A stretch of 40,178 nucleotides of DNA from Botryllus schlosseri (Eukaryota; Chordata; Ascidiacea; Stolidobranchia; Styelidae): assembly GCA_000444245.1 (NCBI GenBank), contig ATSW01015514.1:1-40178 (forward strand). Direction: 5' to 3'. A program made the translations under genes and the position numbers. Below the pieces are notes generated by a model. It was not told the origin of the DNA. It did not search any database and saw only the letters and a program-made list of their open reading frames with translations. Positions 1-13,600 of the stretch are shown one piece after another. How positions within the stretch are numbered: position 1 is the first letter of the stretch; each line of letters opens with the position of its first letter.

Positions 1-170
1 CGACGCAAAACAAATTTGACGCAATTCCAACCCGCGGAGGCGAAGTTATTTGAGTTTTTCATTAATAATTCTGAGATTACCCACCGCCCAGGCTATTTTT
101 GCGAACCCTAAATTTCCAACTGCAATAACTTCGCTTCTACCCGTTGGAAGTGAGCCACCAGATTCACAGC
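1..170. repeat. Family B foldback repeat, partial copy at the window edge
   Basis: Contains the module of about 45 bp built on AATTCCAACC, AGCGAAGTT and its reverse complement (AACTTCGCTTCTAC near 127-140), also found four times in the 10966-11562 element. The copy is older and cut by the window edge. Confidence 0.55.
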
Positions 171-1002
171 GACTAGCGAGGATACGAAAGCTGTAAACTA
201 GCCAACGAGGAGCAAGCCTAAACCAACGTAGTTTCAGATTCGGGTTGTGTATTGCCAACAGGACCCAAGCAAACAAAGGCGTAATCGCCGTAATTCGTTG
301 TATAACACAATTTATCGCATCTTTTGAACCGCGACCAAATATCGATTCACGATTCGAAACAGCAGCAATCCGCGCGTTACGGCTTCGTAGCGTACCGGTT
401 GATTCTGCCGCCTACCGCTTCTTGTGACGATAAAACAGGAATTAACGCAAATTTACGCTGGATAAGAATCGCGCGCCGCAATGCAACGGACAGCAATTGC
501 TCAACATTTGACCTGATTCATTTACGGTTGACGCATATACCGCCTACACCAAATACCTACCAACTCAAGCAAAAGGTCAAATGTAGAAATGGTCAAAATC
601 GAATCACCGCTTTTGTAATTACTGAAATAAGATACCATTCGTACCTCAAAATATCAGTGTCTTGAATGGTCGAGTGCAGTGCGCACATAATTCTACTGTG
701 TATGTTTAGATGCGCAATCCCTTCAACTCAATTATTATGGCTATTGAGATGGGAGAAACAACAGAATACCCGCAATGTGATTATTCTCCCTTATTCCATT
801 CGAATGGTACGGCCTCAAAAATGATTAGAATTGATTTCGAATGGGTGATTCGTGTGAGTCTCAATGGCGTGTTCCTGATCTTTACTAGAGATGAGCAAAA
901 TCGAGTGCCTCAGACAGGCTGAGTGATTCGATTCTGAGTCGAGTCGATAAAAGTCCTCATTATGAGCCTGCCCAAGTAAGAGGGACTTAACTTGTTTTAG
1001 TT

Positions 1003-1140
1003 TTGTGGGGAACTGTGCTCTAAATATCATATAGTCTCAAAGTAAAGTTGCAGATGTGTAAACATTTCGGCAGCAGCCATTTTCCTCAGAAAGTCACCGC
1101 TTCCGAGCCGCAGCTAGAAGATTTCACGAAAGGCACCACT
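1003..1140 (+). repeat. Family C (TTAA foldback MITE), half copy
   Basis: Shares the segment with CTGTGCTCTAAAT, TAGTCTCAAAG and ATTTCGGCAGCAGCC with the copies at 24796, 28327 and 32752. Only one arm is present, so it is a decayed or solo half. Confidence 0.55.
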
Positions 1141-1455
1141 ACAACCTAGATATCTCTGCGGTACCGAGGTCGCGCGTTATCTCTTCTCTTTGCGAAATTT
1201 ATGGCACGCATTCGTTCAATGAATGAATGATTATAGATAGTTTTCAGCCGATTTGAAGAAGGAACTGTGTCTTACGAAGGGTTGGATCCGTATCCTGAAA
1301 AAAAACCTACGATCCGTGCATCTCTGAGCTGAGTAGAGTACAGAAAGTGCGTGTCATGAATCTCAAAAGGCGGTGCACGACTATACAACGCACAATAAAA
1401 CACTCAGCAAGCTCTTTCCGGGAAATCCACGGGAAGCCATCGCAAAGGTACCTAC

Positions 1456-1628
1456 ATGTTTTGCGCGGTGGGCGCGCGAATGATTTTGAATTTCAAGTCC
1501 TGCATCCCGCCGACCGGCACCCGGTCGCTGCCCGTGCAGAAATGCAACAGCTTCTTCTGTAGGTCGCGATGCATCGAGAGCGTCACGTCCCAGAAATGAA
1601 GTATGGTCGGGTCGTTAGCGCTGAAGCC
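1456..1628 (-). CDS. HECTD2: HECTD2 exon 18 (HECT C-lobe, residues 799-855)
   Basis: Encodes GFSANDPTILHFWDVTLSM, then DLQKKLLHFCTGSDRVPVGG and MQDLKFKII. The family pattern FW-x-V and FTTGSDRVPVGGM identifies the C-lobe; the second residue of the usual FTTGS is Cys here. The acceptor is CTTGTTGCAG. The donor AACAT|GTAGGT is inferred because an in-frame TAG follows at once. The family expects one more exon of about 40 codons carrying the catalytic Cys; I find nothing like it between 1 and 1455. Confidence 0.95.
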
Positions 1629-4600
1629 CTGCAACAAGATACAAGAGCGTATAATAAATATCTTTATTAATAGTAATTCAGTCAGCGAGCGAGGTCCGCT
1701 GGTCGCTTGCTGCAAGATACGCTTGCAAGTATATCGATTTTGCAGCACAAACGCATCAGCCGGCGTGTAGTTGCAGCGCGTTGCAATAACACCGAAAAGT
1801 CGAAAACGTGCCGATGATTTTGGTGGCCGGCACGAACCGGTCGGATCCGACCGTGTATAAAAACAGCTGATGCGATTGTGGTGCCACTTTTGCAATTATG
1901 ACGTGACATCGGAGTGGAAATTGCGTGCGGTTCGCGTAGCTAAGTGTCTTGCGCGAAAAAGTTTTTTGCTGGCTGCTCTGCGTGTCTGGACTGCCTGTGC
2001 GGCTGATTTTGTGCTCGGAGTCTGACCTGGTTAGGCAAAATTCGAATCCGGGTCCTGTTTCCGTGTCCGAACCATTGGCACACACTCGAAAAATATTCAA
2101 AAATCGATATAAAACCTTCGAAGTAAGCGGACAAAGAACGAATTTCGTAAATTGAAATTTAAGAACCATGATCCGGACCCGCAGATTTTGAGAAAACGCA
2201 GTCCCGGATTCGATCCTGCTTACAAGCTTACTATCCAGATTCCACTCCGTTTGTAACAGCGAATTTCGATCGATCGAGACCCAGACTTGTAAAACTACAG
2301 GATTTTCAAAATGTGCGACTAGAACTGGATGTATTCCAGTTAGTGACCTTCAATTAACTACATCTGCAGTTTGGACAAGTCTATCTTGAACACCAACGTA
2401 ACTTTTGCGTAAATTTCTTGAACTATTATGACTTTTCAGTAGATTCAAGGCACTACAGGACCAGAACTTTGCGGGGTCGAATCCGGCACCAGGTTTGGAT
2501 ACGAAATACTAAACCCGCTAATCTCAGAGAGTTTTATCGAATGGAAGTGGGTGATGTCGAGGTTTTCAAGTTGGGGCACTCGAAATAAGTATATAAACAT
2601 ACGTGTATTCTGTATAGGCCTACCATGCCTGCCCACTGCCCGCTGCCCATAGTGTGTCTTATCTACCGTACGTTTATTGTACGTCCGACCTCAATATCCC
2701 GGTTTAACTCTAATGCAATCCACGACAATGAGGTTTCCGCTTACAGCCAATCCGCATTAAACTTCACACATTAAAGACGGTTGTCGCTTGTCGAAACCAA
2801 CCTGTTTAAATTCTTCTATCACGTTTTAGTGACGCAAAACGCGGATTAGCGCGGGCGGAGATTTCTAAGTGGTCGACGGGACAGCATATCATTTTGACAT
2901 TCTGGCAGGCCGGACAAATAAATGAAGCAGAGGCGGGTTAAATGTCACAAACCGACGCACATCAGAATTATCCACCTCTCTGACATTTCCGATGTACATT
3001 ATCTGCTATTATGATGTGCGCGAATATTCGCTCTGTCACGGTGTAAATGTACCCTACACTGTGTGAACGAAAATCGCGTATCTCACCTATTTCTGCGACA
3101 GCATCGGGCGCAATTAGTCTAACTGAACATTTTGGCACAACATTTTGCTTTTACACTCATTCGAATGGGTGTAAGACGAATACGAGTGAAATACACCAAT
3201 TATTTCAATAATATATTCCATATTCTATTATTCATATTCGAGATTTCATGTCGGTGACGTCATATTTTGTGATACGATTGGTGCTATACAAATACAATGT
3301 TATTTCCAATTCTCTACTAGTTGCTGACGAGTGTCAACCGGAAATATTCGGGTTCATTTCAAGATGAATGGACTACTCAATTGTATATTGAAGTTCTGTA
3401 CCTCTAAAAAGAACTTCGAATATTCATATGTATTACTCGAAGGGTAAACCGTGGTGAATGTCAGCCCGTAATAAATATGAACACATTATTCAAACGTGTT
3501 ATGACGTTCTGTACTGATAAGCACACCAATTAATATGGAGATATATCCCACGGGTGGAGCGGGATCTGTTTCCGCGTAAGAATCGGTGATTTTGACTAAT
3601 TTTTACTTATTGGGATGCGCGTGTACGCATGTAACCATACCGTAGCCAGATTTCTAGTAGATATGATAATGCCATGACCGATCAAATACTGCGCCAAAAA
3701 CAAAAGCAGGTATTATGCTTGGATTGCGCCGCAGGAGAAAACGGACGCATTTTAATCGACAGCATCGGAAGTTATACAACCAATTTGGCAAGAATCGACT
3801 GCGCATTCCTGGCTGGCTAGTTTACGCAATATGGTAAGCGGCCCTCGCTTAAAAACGACAGGTAGGCGGGTGCGGATATCGACCAATGGAATCGCGCAGG
3901 CGTCGATTCCTCATCCAATGACATCCCGCCGCAGCCAACACTTCAACTGCTAATCCGCTCAGATATAACTAAATATAATTACACGCTGCAGGTAGCAGAT
4001 TCAGCGTGTTCGGCGCAAGGACTCGCAAACATAATTTTCGGTCTATACAGCGATTTGTGTCAAGTATCAGCTATCGATTGCAATGATTGGGAGTCGGGCA
4101 ATGAAAGTCGACATTTTCGAGCTTCGAAAATATACGCCTTCACACCAAGAGTTACAGTTTAGCATCGAAAAACATGTTGCGCAAGGCCACCAAGATTCGT
4201 GAAACGGCAATTTCTGTTAAGATGACTTGGACAACTAGATTAGATTAGATTAGAATTAGAAGTATAGTTCTCGATTTTATCTGATGCATTTCACAACGTT
4301 AACACTAAGCTGTCGTCAGTGTCAAAATGGATGGCATCCAACCAACTTATGCTCAATGCCTCCAACACCAAAACTCACGTCTTTCATATACAAGTGAACC
4401 GCAGTGGAATTATAATAAACAACACGCATCTTGATACACATATTTGGAATACGCTACCGCCTAAACTCCGTAATTTAGACTATGGTGCATTAAAAAACGA
4501 TGTCTGCTTTTATCTTCAATAAAAGCAGAAACTAGATTGGAAATAAAATTAGAGCATGGAATCGTTCCACAAATTACCGGTATTTAACTCTAATTAGTCA

Positions 4601-7600
4601 ACTAGAACTATCTAATTGTACAAGTCTGCTGTCCAGTAGTAATCGGCCTTCACAATGGACCCAAAGCGCTACGAAATAGTAATGGTGCAGAAATGTAAAA
4701 TTGTTTCGGATGACGCGTAAACGGCATCATCGTTCTTGTGGCCGCAGAAAGGATTGATATTTGAACTTTTCAAGTCATTATTACCGTTACGACGTCATAA
4801 CGAATGTTACTCGAATACTCCAAGTAATCTATTTTGCCCGGTTCTTATGGAGACACAGGTCTTACGAGTTGATGTGTATTTCCCACTGCATTGCAGAAAG
4901 CCTATTTCAACTACCAAGTCAAATCTCTATAGGCGCAGGTATCATGCTTATGTATATACGACTCCGAAAAGTAGGATTGATGATTGCGAAAAAATCTGAC
5001 AAAATCTATAACGAAAATCCGTACGTTTGTCCTTAGTGAGGCAAAGAGATGAACTGCATCGCCTAGTGGCGCATGCTTACATTTCTTCAGCACACAATCG
5101 CATCATTCTGTCAATTCTAACGGACAAAATTCCAAACCGAGTCATCATGCTCAAACTACGATCAGCTGCATTTGTTTGCATTGACTTTAACTGTAAGATT
5201 GCAGTAAAATTTGGCCATTGACGCGAAGAGTTCTAGCCAGGCATCGCGAATAACAAACCTAATTTAATCCGGGAAACCTGCGATCGCGAGATTTTCGGGA
5301 AATCTCTGCTCCGTGTGAAGTCATTTCGTACGAAATATCAGTGCGCGTTTCCTAATTTCTCCTATGTGATGCCGCCGATTTTGATGGGTGTAGTGTTTAA
5401 ATAACGCGTGTCGAACAATGTTAATTAGAGTCGCATGCTCCCAGTTCTGAGAATCCGTGCGTTTCGTGTAGCGACCGGTGCTGGTTTTTAAGAGAAGCCG
5501 TTATTTTCCTTGACGATAGAAATTCCCAATGTATTGTCGCGCGCCATGATCGTACGATGACGCACATGCGTGGCCACGATTTTACTGAATACGCTTCCAC
5601 TAACAGGAATTAGAGCCACTAATAGGAAATGAGCACTGAGCAGGTTTTGAATCGAAAGTATTTAGCTTTCCCGACAAATTCGGCGGTGGCAGTTCGAATG
5701 ATCCCACACGAATATAAACCAGTGACAGGGAATTACATGCTTATTGCATGTGCTAGAGCGGTGGTTCCCAACGTGGGTGCTTTTGAGAAACAAGGGGGCG
5801 ATTGGCGGGCGAAAATATTAGAATGCTCAGTGAGATATCTTTAATTACCACATCCAAAAATGCACGTGAAGACGGCCTATTCGCACCGTCTCGGAAAAAG
5901 AACCTTTTTTTAGTCAATTCATCAACGATCAGAGTTGAGTGAATAAATTTCCGGTTTATATGCCCTCTTTTTCGTATTCGTTACATGGGGGGGGGGCATA
6001 TGCAAATGCATGTCATTTTCCAGGTCTGCACTAGTTTCCCGTGCGACTGACATTATCTGATGTATCTTCTCAACTAAGGTCTTATGCCAGGCTAAGGTCT
6101 TATGCCAGGCTATCTATTCGATAGTCTCAGGCTACGTTAACCCGTCAATACAGTCACATAGATAGTCTGATGCTTGACTATTCACAGTGTACCACGTTAG
6201 TTGGTGGGAATATATATCTCCGAGGAAACTATAGTACCGACAATATATTTTATTATACCGTATTCGAAGGGGACACGCGTGTTAGCACAGTACGGCCTAA
6301 TCGCCAAATCGATAATCACGCCATTTGCCAATTGCCAGCTAAATACCGAGAATTCAACGATACAAAGAAATATTTACAATCCGACTAAGGGTGGAGCCCA
6401 ATTTCTCTGCTGAGCAGCGATTCTCTACTCAGCAACGATTTCATTACTCAACTCACGCCAAAAAGTATACTCACACTCAAATGCGTCCAGATCGGCACTC
6501 AAATCTAAGTCAGCGCACCATCAGACTTAAGTGTCAATTTTCACGGTCGAGCAGCCAACTGCAGGCAATACCCGCCAAATACCGTAGTACCGGTACTGTC
6601 GTATATGGCTAATATAGGTTCACTATTTCGTGATGTGAGGTTCTGCTGAGCGAATGAAATCAGTGGCGCTTGGACGGATGTTGTGCTTATAATTGTATTT
6701 GTAATTATCTTCTGTACCCTGTCGACTTCTTGTCGTACGGCATCTCGGTATACCGGAATGGTAACTTCTGCAGTCTCAATGCGCCAGCATCCCCCGCCGT
6801 CGCCGTTCTTACGGCTACAAAAAAAAAAGCCCAGAAAAAGACCCGACAAAGAGAAAGCACTCACAAGGAATGGAAAGAACTTGAAAGGGCAGTTTCTTCA
6901 AAAAGATCAACATCGAAAAGAACTGTGACATCGGGCACTCTAGGCCGAGGTGGATGTCAGTATAAAAAAAGATCGCAACTGCGTGTCGTTCGATATCCTC
7001 CAATCTGTTCATTACATCGCATTGTGTCTTATCGCATTCTACATTTTGTGTGACTTGTTCCGATGAAAAATATAACTTAACGATTATTGTTATTATTACG
7101 CATGCTCTTCCCACAATTAAATAGATGAAGCATCTTAAACAGACCCCCAGCATGAAAGTCAGCAGATAGAGTTCCTGGTAATATCAGGTTGGGGATGGAG
7201 TCGTTATACCTTCAAGCCAATTTAGACGATAGCAGCAATAAGCTATTGGAAATAAGAAATACTGAATATTTAAGGGAGAAAATGTCGGGTGGGTCTGGCT
7301 ATATCGGGAAGTTGAATGGTAGAGGGACAAAGTGAATGGTTCAAAGAGGAGCTTCAATTGGAAAGAAATCCTGAAAATCTGTTAATTTTTCAATTTATTT
7401 TCACGATATAGATGCATTCTTTTGTTCTTTCAGGCCTGCACTTACGTGTTCGCCTGCTGTGAAACTTATCTTTATAAATTTCGAATGGGTTTGTCTGTCT
7501 TGCAAATATACTTCTGTGGGGCACAGGAACGTTCCGGGTATCTTCAAGGATTTATATAGGTTTATTGGGTCATCTTCAAAGAGTGTGGATCAACTGAGGC

Positions 7601-10600
7601 TGTTCATTGCATTTAGATAAATCAGTGAGAACTGCGTCTACTTTGTAGGTCAGTGACGAAATAAGGACGATGGCGTCGTGTTGTCATGACAAAATCGTTC
7701 ACGCGTGTCCGGTCGAAGGCGAAAAATAATCTGGCAACGCTATCTCGGAAAACGACGTCTGGAAATCGATACTTAACTGAGTAGAGAGAATTGGCGCGCA
7801 CTCAACGCTGAGTACCAATCGATTTTTAGTTGAGTGGAGATTCGCATTTAAGCAGTACTTAGTTGAGGAGAAGAATTGGGCTCCACCCTAAGTTCCGATT
7901 AGACGAACGCTGGCGAGCTTTCTCAGTAGAATCAAATCGCGGATCTTACAGGGAACAATGAACCAAAAATTCAAAAAATAAAGAAATATTTGTAATTGGA
8001 CAAAGTTCCGACTATACAAACGCTGGTGAGCTTTCTCAGCACAATTGAATCGCCGATTTCACAGCGAACAAAAAAAATCGGGTTATGTAATCCAAAACAA
8101 TTCACAACCGAAAGTGCCAGCCGCTGGACCAAGCAAGGTTTCGCAATCAAGCGAACGGCGAGCAATAACAAACAAAGCGCCGAAGGCTAACAAGTCAGCG
8201 GAGCGTGTCCGGTCGCGCCCGATGGGGCGTTACTCATGGTCAGCACAAAGATCCGATATCGTATGCCGTCAGAGCAGGTGCCGTGACACTAATTTTCAGC
8301 CATACATTCATTTGTTCAAGTTGAAAGAGAAATCCGAGAATAAAAATCTTTGAAATCAACTGCGTATTTTTTCTATGTCTTTAGCACTGTTAGGAGGTCT
8401 CCCACAACGTGTAATTGACAATGCCTTGCTTGTGGCCGCTAAAAAGATGCATTTTTCCCATCAGCGTAAGCTTGTGTGATAATTTCATCAATTTAAAACA
8501 CCAGAAGATTGCGATGCAACGAAAAGATAGAAAGACCAGTTCAATACATTTTGCGGGTCGAAGCTGTAAGATATCGCCATGTTTGTTTACGAAGCTACGA
8601 GAAATCGCTAGCCGTCTCTGATTGTCCAATACTGCCGTCACGTGTTTATTTCTGTCCGTAGCAGAGACGAGCATGAATTTGGATTTTAGAAAACAAGATT
8701 TAGGGATTTTGGCCGAATTAGATCATTAGATCGAATTTGAATTTACAATTTTTATGAAGCTGGACTTGGATTCGGATATAAATTACTTACAATTTATGGT
8801 CTTCATGCGACTCTTTCGCGAAATTTCAGTCATTACCGGATATGGACTTGGATTTGAATCGTAAATCCAGATTTGTAAATATTAAATACGCTGATCTCTG
8901 ATCCGTAGGTTAGTTACCTATATATTTGGATTGAAATGCTGTTCGACGGTATAGTGGCCCGTCGTATACTTGACAGAACTTGTAATACCTTGTAATGGCT
9001 CTTGTAATTCATGCTGACACAAACACAATTAACGCTAACACAAAACCGAGTCGCACATCGAAAGTTTCCGGCAAGCCTTTTCCTTCTTTGTGCGATAAGG
9101 CTAATTTCGAAATCGGCTAAGGCCAAGACAATGGATAATTTCGTATTTGCGCGCGCATCGAAAAACAGCGGAAAGCCGCGATAATATTTTGCGCGATCGG
9201 CACAGAAAGCGTCTTAATCCGCCCCGATTAGACATATAGAACTATCAGCCGTTTCACACTTTCACTAGCTGTAGAACAAACGCCGATTTCACCATAAGTG
9301 CATTAGACGGCGCAATCGGCAAAGAGATCGAGCCCGTGAGCTGGTCAAAGCAGAAAACATCCCTCAAGCGGAAGCAGATTTCGCCATACGTTTCTACTCG
9401 ATTACAAGTTGAAGTTTAACAAGGCGCATCAACACTACTTCAAGTTAAAGTGAAAAAATGAGGGTATGAAAAGCCCGCAGGCAAGTAGTTTCAAGGAGTA
9501 TATTTAATCGAAGGGCCGCATAGTTTTAGCGGTTAATCAGAGGTAGCTCCTCACGAAATTGAAAGATGTATCTTCGTGACTGAAGTAAAAGCGAATGATG
9601 ACGCTACAAACAGGTGCAATCTCCCAAAACATATTGTGTTATGGTGACAAAGGTGCCGGGGCTGTTTTGCGTGGGTCTTATCACAACTTCAGTCATAAAA
9701 GCGATACAAACTCATCCCAAATGTTCTTTCTACTTTTAAAAATCCGCAGAGAATTCTTGCATACTACCGCACTTGTGTCAAACGGATGGACGAATACCCA
9801 TCACATATCGGGATATATCTTGAGTTCCAATGGTGATATACATTTATAGATTGTTTCTGCGAAGAGCCCATGTCTGTACGAGTTTACTAGTACCAAAATA
9901 ATGGCCAATAGTTGAGCATAAATAACAATAAGCCGACTATAACTCGGTTTATATCCCCCGCAAACTTGCACTCTGTACATAAGTATCAACGAAGAGTTGT
10001 CATATCACGACATATGCCTTACGCTGTACAAATATGATGCATTTGCAGCTGGTCTATATGGGTGACAGTAGTCAATCTAAAACAACCGATATATGTAGTT
10101 GTATGCTTGCGATGTACCGCAACGGCTTCCCAAAGTCAAGGTGGAAATAGTCTGTAAATATAACCACTTGATAGTGGTGCAAGCGGGTATAATCCGCTTG
10201 AGTGGTTCAAAATAAGTAAAAGTACATCGCTAATGATCAGTGACCACCTCTGGTCGCGTCATTGCTCTCGCCTCGCTCATACACTTTCTCGGGGCGCTAT
10301 ATTTCTTCATATGCGCGAACCGTAGTGATGTTCTCACCTCGTAAGTGGTGAATTTCTTCAAGTCTTTCATATCAAACACGGAATTGCCGCAAGCCAGAGT
10401 CTCCACTTCTTCCGCGCAGAGCAGCGACAGAGCGCTGGAATCGCACACGGTGTGGAATCCTTCCGAAAACGCGCTGAATTGCCTGGAAAACAAGTAATTA
10501 CGCACCGTGAAAAACGATTCTCCCCGCGGCCCATTAAGAGAATAATTGCGCGCACAAATCCTGTTGTAAAGATAAGACGGTTTAATGAGTGGTTGCACAG

Positions 10601-13600
10601 CACACAAATGTCGCCAACTAACGATCAGAGGTGGTGGTAAGAAAGAGTAACGAAATATCTCATACTTTTTCGGAGTACTCAAGTATGTTTTACCTTCGAG
10701 TACTACGTACTCTAGTGAGACTGTCTACTCGTATAGACTACTTCAGTTGTAGATTGCAGTTTGCAGCCTAACGTAAAACTAGGCCTTATGACGTCACTTC
10801 TACTTCTACTCGAGTATGTACAATGAATACCTCAACCGGTTCTGCGTAGCCCAGGCTTGCAGAAAGTACCAATCTAGTTTAGTTGACGATCAATTAACTA
10901 CAGGCTTTTCGAGTAGTTCTACTTCTAGTGCATTTTCAAAATCCAGTAGTTGGTAGACGGCTGTTCAAAAAAACCTTGTCCTTGAAATTTCACCGGTGAA
11001 ATTGTTAGGTTGGGTAAAAAAACGCTGCACACCAAATTTGGCTAAATTCCAACCGGTAGAAGCGAAATTCATGCAGTAGAAAAATTTGGGTTTATTATAT
11101 AAAAAATAAAAATTCAAACTTTTCTGTCTTTCCCGTAAAATAGTTAGGCTGTCAGTGGAGATGATGCACACCAAATTCGATTCAATTCCAGCCAATAGAA
11201 GCGAAGTTATTGCAGTTGAAAGAATTCTAATTCTATGTTTAAATGAATGCGTGAGCCACAGTAAATACTATTTTATTCACATCCAAAGTTTTCTACTGCA
11301 ATAACTCGGCTTCCACTGGTTGGAATTGAGCCAAATTTGGTGCGCTACGTCACTACTGGCAGCGTGAAAATATTATGGGGTGAGCAGAAATTTTTTTGTT
11401 ATTTCAATTCATTTTCTATATAATAAATTCAAAATTTTATACTGCGAGAACTTCGCTTCTACTGGTTGGAATTGAGAGCTAAATTAGGCGAAGAGCGTTG
11501 TTTTAGTCAACCTAACAATTTCATCACGTAGCCAGTGAAATTCTTTTGAGCAACCCTTGTACAAGTCTGCATTGAGTCCTCGAAATTGTTCTAATCGACG
11601 GGGTCATGGAAATATACCGATCATACAACGCGTCAGTTTCCTAGGTACTCCTCACAGCGCTGTACCCGGTATTCTCATAAATCGGAAGTATTAATAGCCG
11701 GTCCCGCGGGGACTATACAGTACAAACGATGGCTTCTGGGAAGTACTGTGAGACAACGGGTAAACACAATCACGCAAATAGATTACATATCACTCCATCC
11801 GCGGCAATTTTACGATCCAATTCGTTTGCGAGGCACTGAAACTGCAAATACCTGGCTGGCCACTGCCCCATAGATATAATAATTACATAACAAGCGTGGT
11901 TTGTAGTAATTGAAAGATCTAAATAGCATTAAGTAACTGCATGCATGGCCGTGACAGGGATGAAAATTTATGGACGGGCAAAGAAACCTAGCGTCAATTA
12001 CGTGCTGTCAAATATGCAAATTTTCAGCTGAGTTGAAAAAGGATTAGAAGTTGTATTTTTTTAAAAGCGAATGGAAAGATTCGGTGTTGACTTGATCACA
12101 TGACTAGGGCGAAGCAAAATCAAGAGCGTGACTGAATCGACTCTGAAACGTTAAAGATAATTTGGTATTTTTTCGACGATGCCGATTTCATTGCACTTTG
12201 CGACAAAGTTGTGGGTCAGTCATTTTGTCATTTGAATATTCGCACCATTTACATGACAGGAGCTTGGATCCGGCTATTCACGTTCCAAAAAGGACATCAC
12301 ACCTGTACACGGCCTTGTTGAGAATCCAGTTGACGTAGCATTGCACGTATTCCTTCCTGTTGGCGTTGGTGACCGCGATTTTGTCGCCGGCTGCTTTCAA
12401 AGGGTGGCTGCGCACTATTCCGAATTCTTGCTTCGCGGCCTGGAACGTGATTCCCAGATCGGCCTCCACGTCGCCTTCGTACGAGAGCAGCTCTTCCAGG
12501 CCGTGGACCATGTCCTGGAAATTCAAAATCGGAAGTTATCGACGGGGCTTAAAACTGGCGCCGGCGATGGTTGCCCGACATTTGAGCGTTCCATAGACTA
12601 AATAGCTACAGTAAGGAGGCAAAAATAGGAATAGGGCATAGTATATTTTGTGGCACATATACTGACTCATGATATACATACACGCGAGTGCATAAGCATA
12701 TGTCGCTGGACAAGAAAGCTGCAGATATAGCCTTGTAAGGCTTTGTAAGTCTTTCACAGCCCCACCATGCTATTCTGGTAATGCTGAGCGACAAGCGGTG
12801 AAGTCATGAATACCAGTGTTACTAATCAGGTCTTTGGTCTGACCCAGCCGGGGATTGAATCCACGACCTACCGACCAAGAAGACGGACGCTCCACCATTA
12901 CGCTGTCTGTCGGCAAAGCTGCCAAAAGCTACTTATCTACTCTGACAAAGGAGGACTTCGTTACTGACCGCTTGTGATCAAATCTCGCCATCACTGGCAA
13001 ACGGCACGGTGTTACGATGAGGCGAAATCGTAATTTGCGGTCAAAAACTATCCACACGTAAAGCGTGCGGACAGAGTAAGGGAAGTTTCGTCAAGAAGTC
13101 GCGCGTGTATTATCATTACGACGAAGAAATATGAATACTAACGGTAGGCGTCGGTCAGGATTCAAAAGTCAATTGATTGCGGTCGCAAAATCGATAGGAA
13201 GCAGACACGGGCCATCGTGATTTGTAATCGTAATCGATGACGACGATTACAGCATTGTAAAGTAATCGTTATCGTAACCAAGTCGATTCGAAAAAAGTGT
13301 AATCACAAACGATCATTTCACACATCTAATCGATTTCTTTAAAATAAAACGATTACTTTTTACTTGTACACGTGCTATGACAGAATCTGAGCATTCGTGA
13401 ACAAGCGATAGTGCGATATTATTATTAATGTGTATATGTATATTAATGTTTCTCTCCTTAGGCAATCGCTATATGGTCTTCCAATATGCGTATTCAAGGC
13501 TCAAGTTCTAAGAAGCAAAAATAAATGTCATGTGAGTAATCGTGTGGGTGGTGCTCCAGGTGTTCCGTTTTGTCCAGACCTAATAAGCACTCGCTCCCAA

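Noticed and set aside
12852-12900. A tRNA gene on the minus strand.
   Set aside because: Box-like motifs exist but no complete cloverleaf or acceptor stem; a SINE explains it better.
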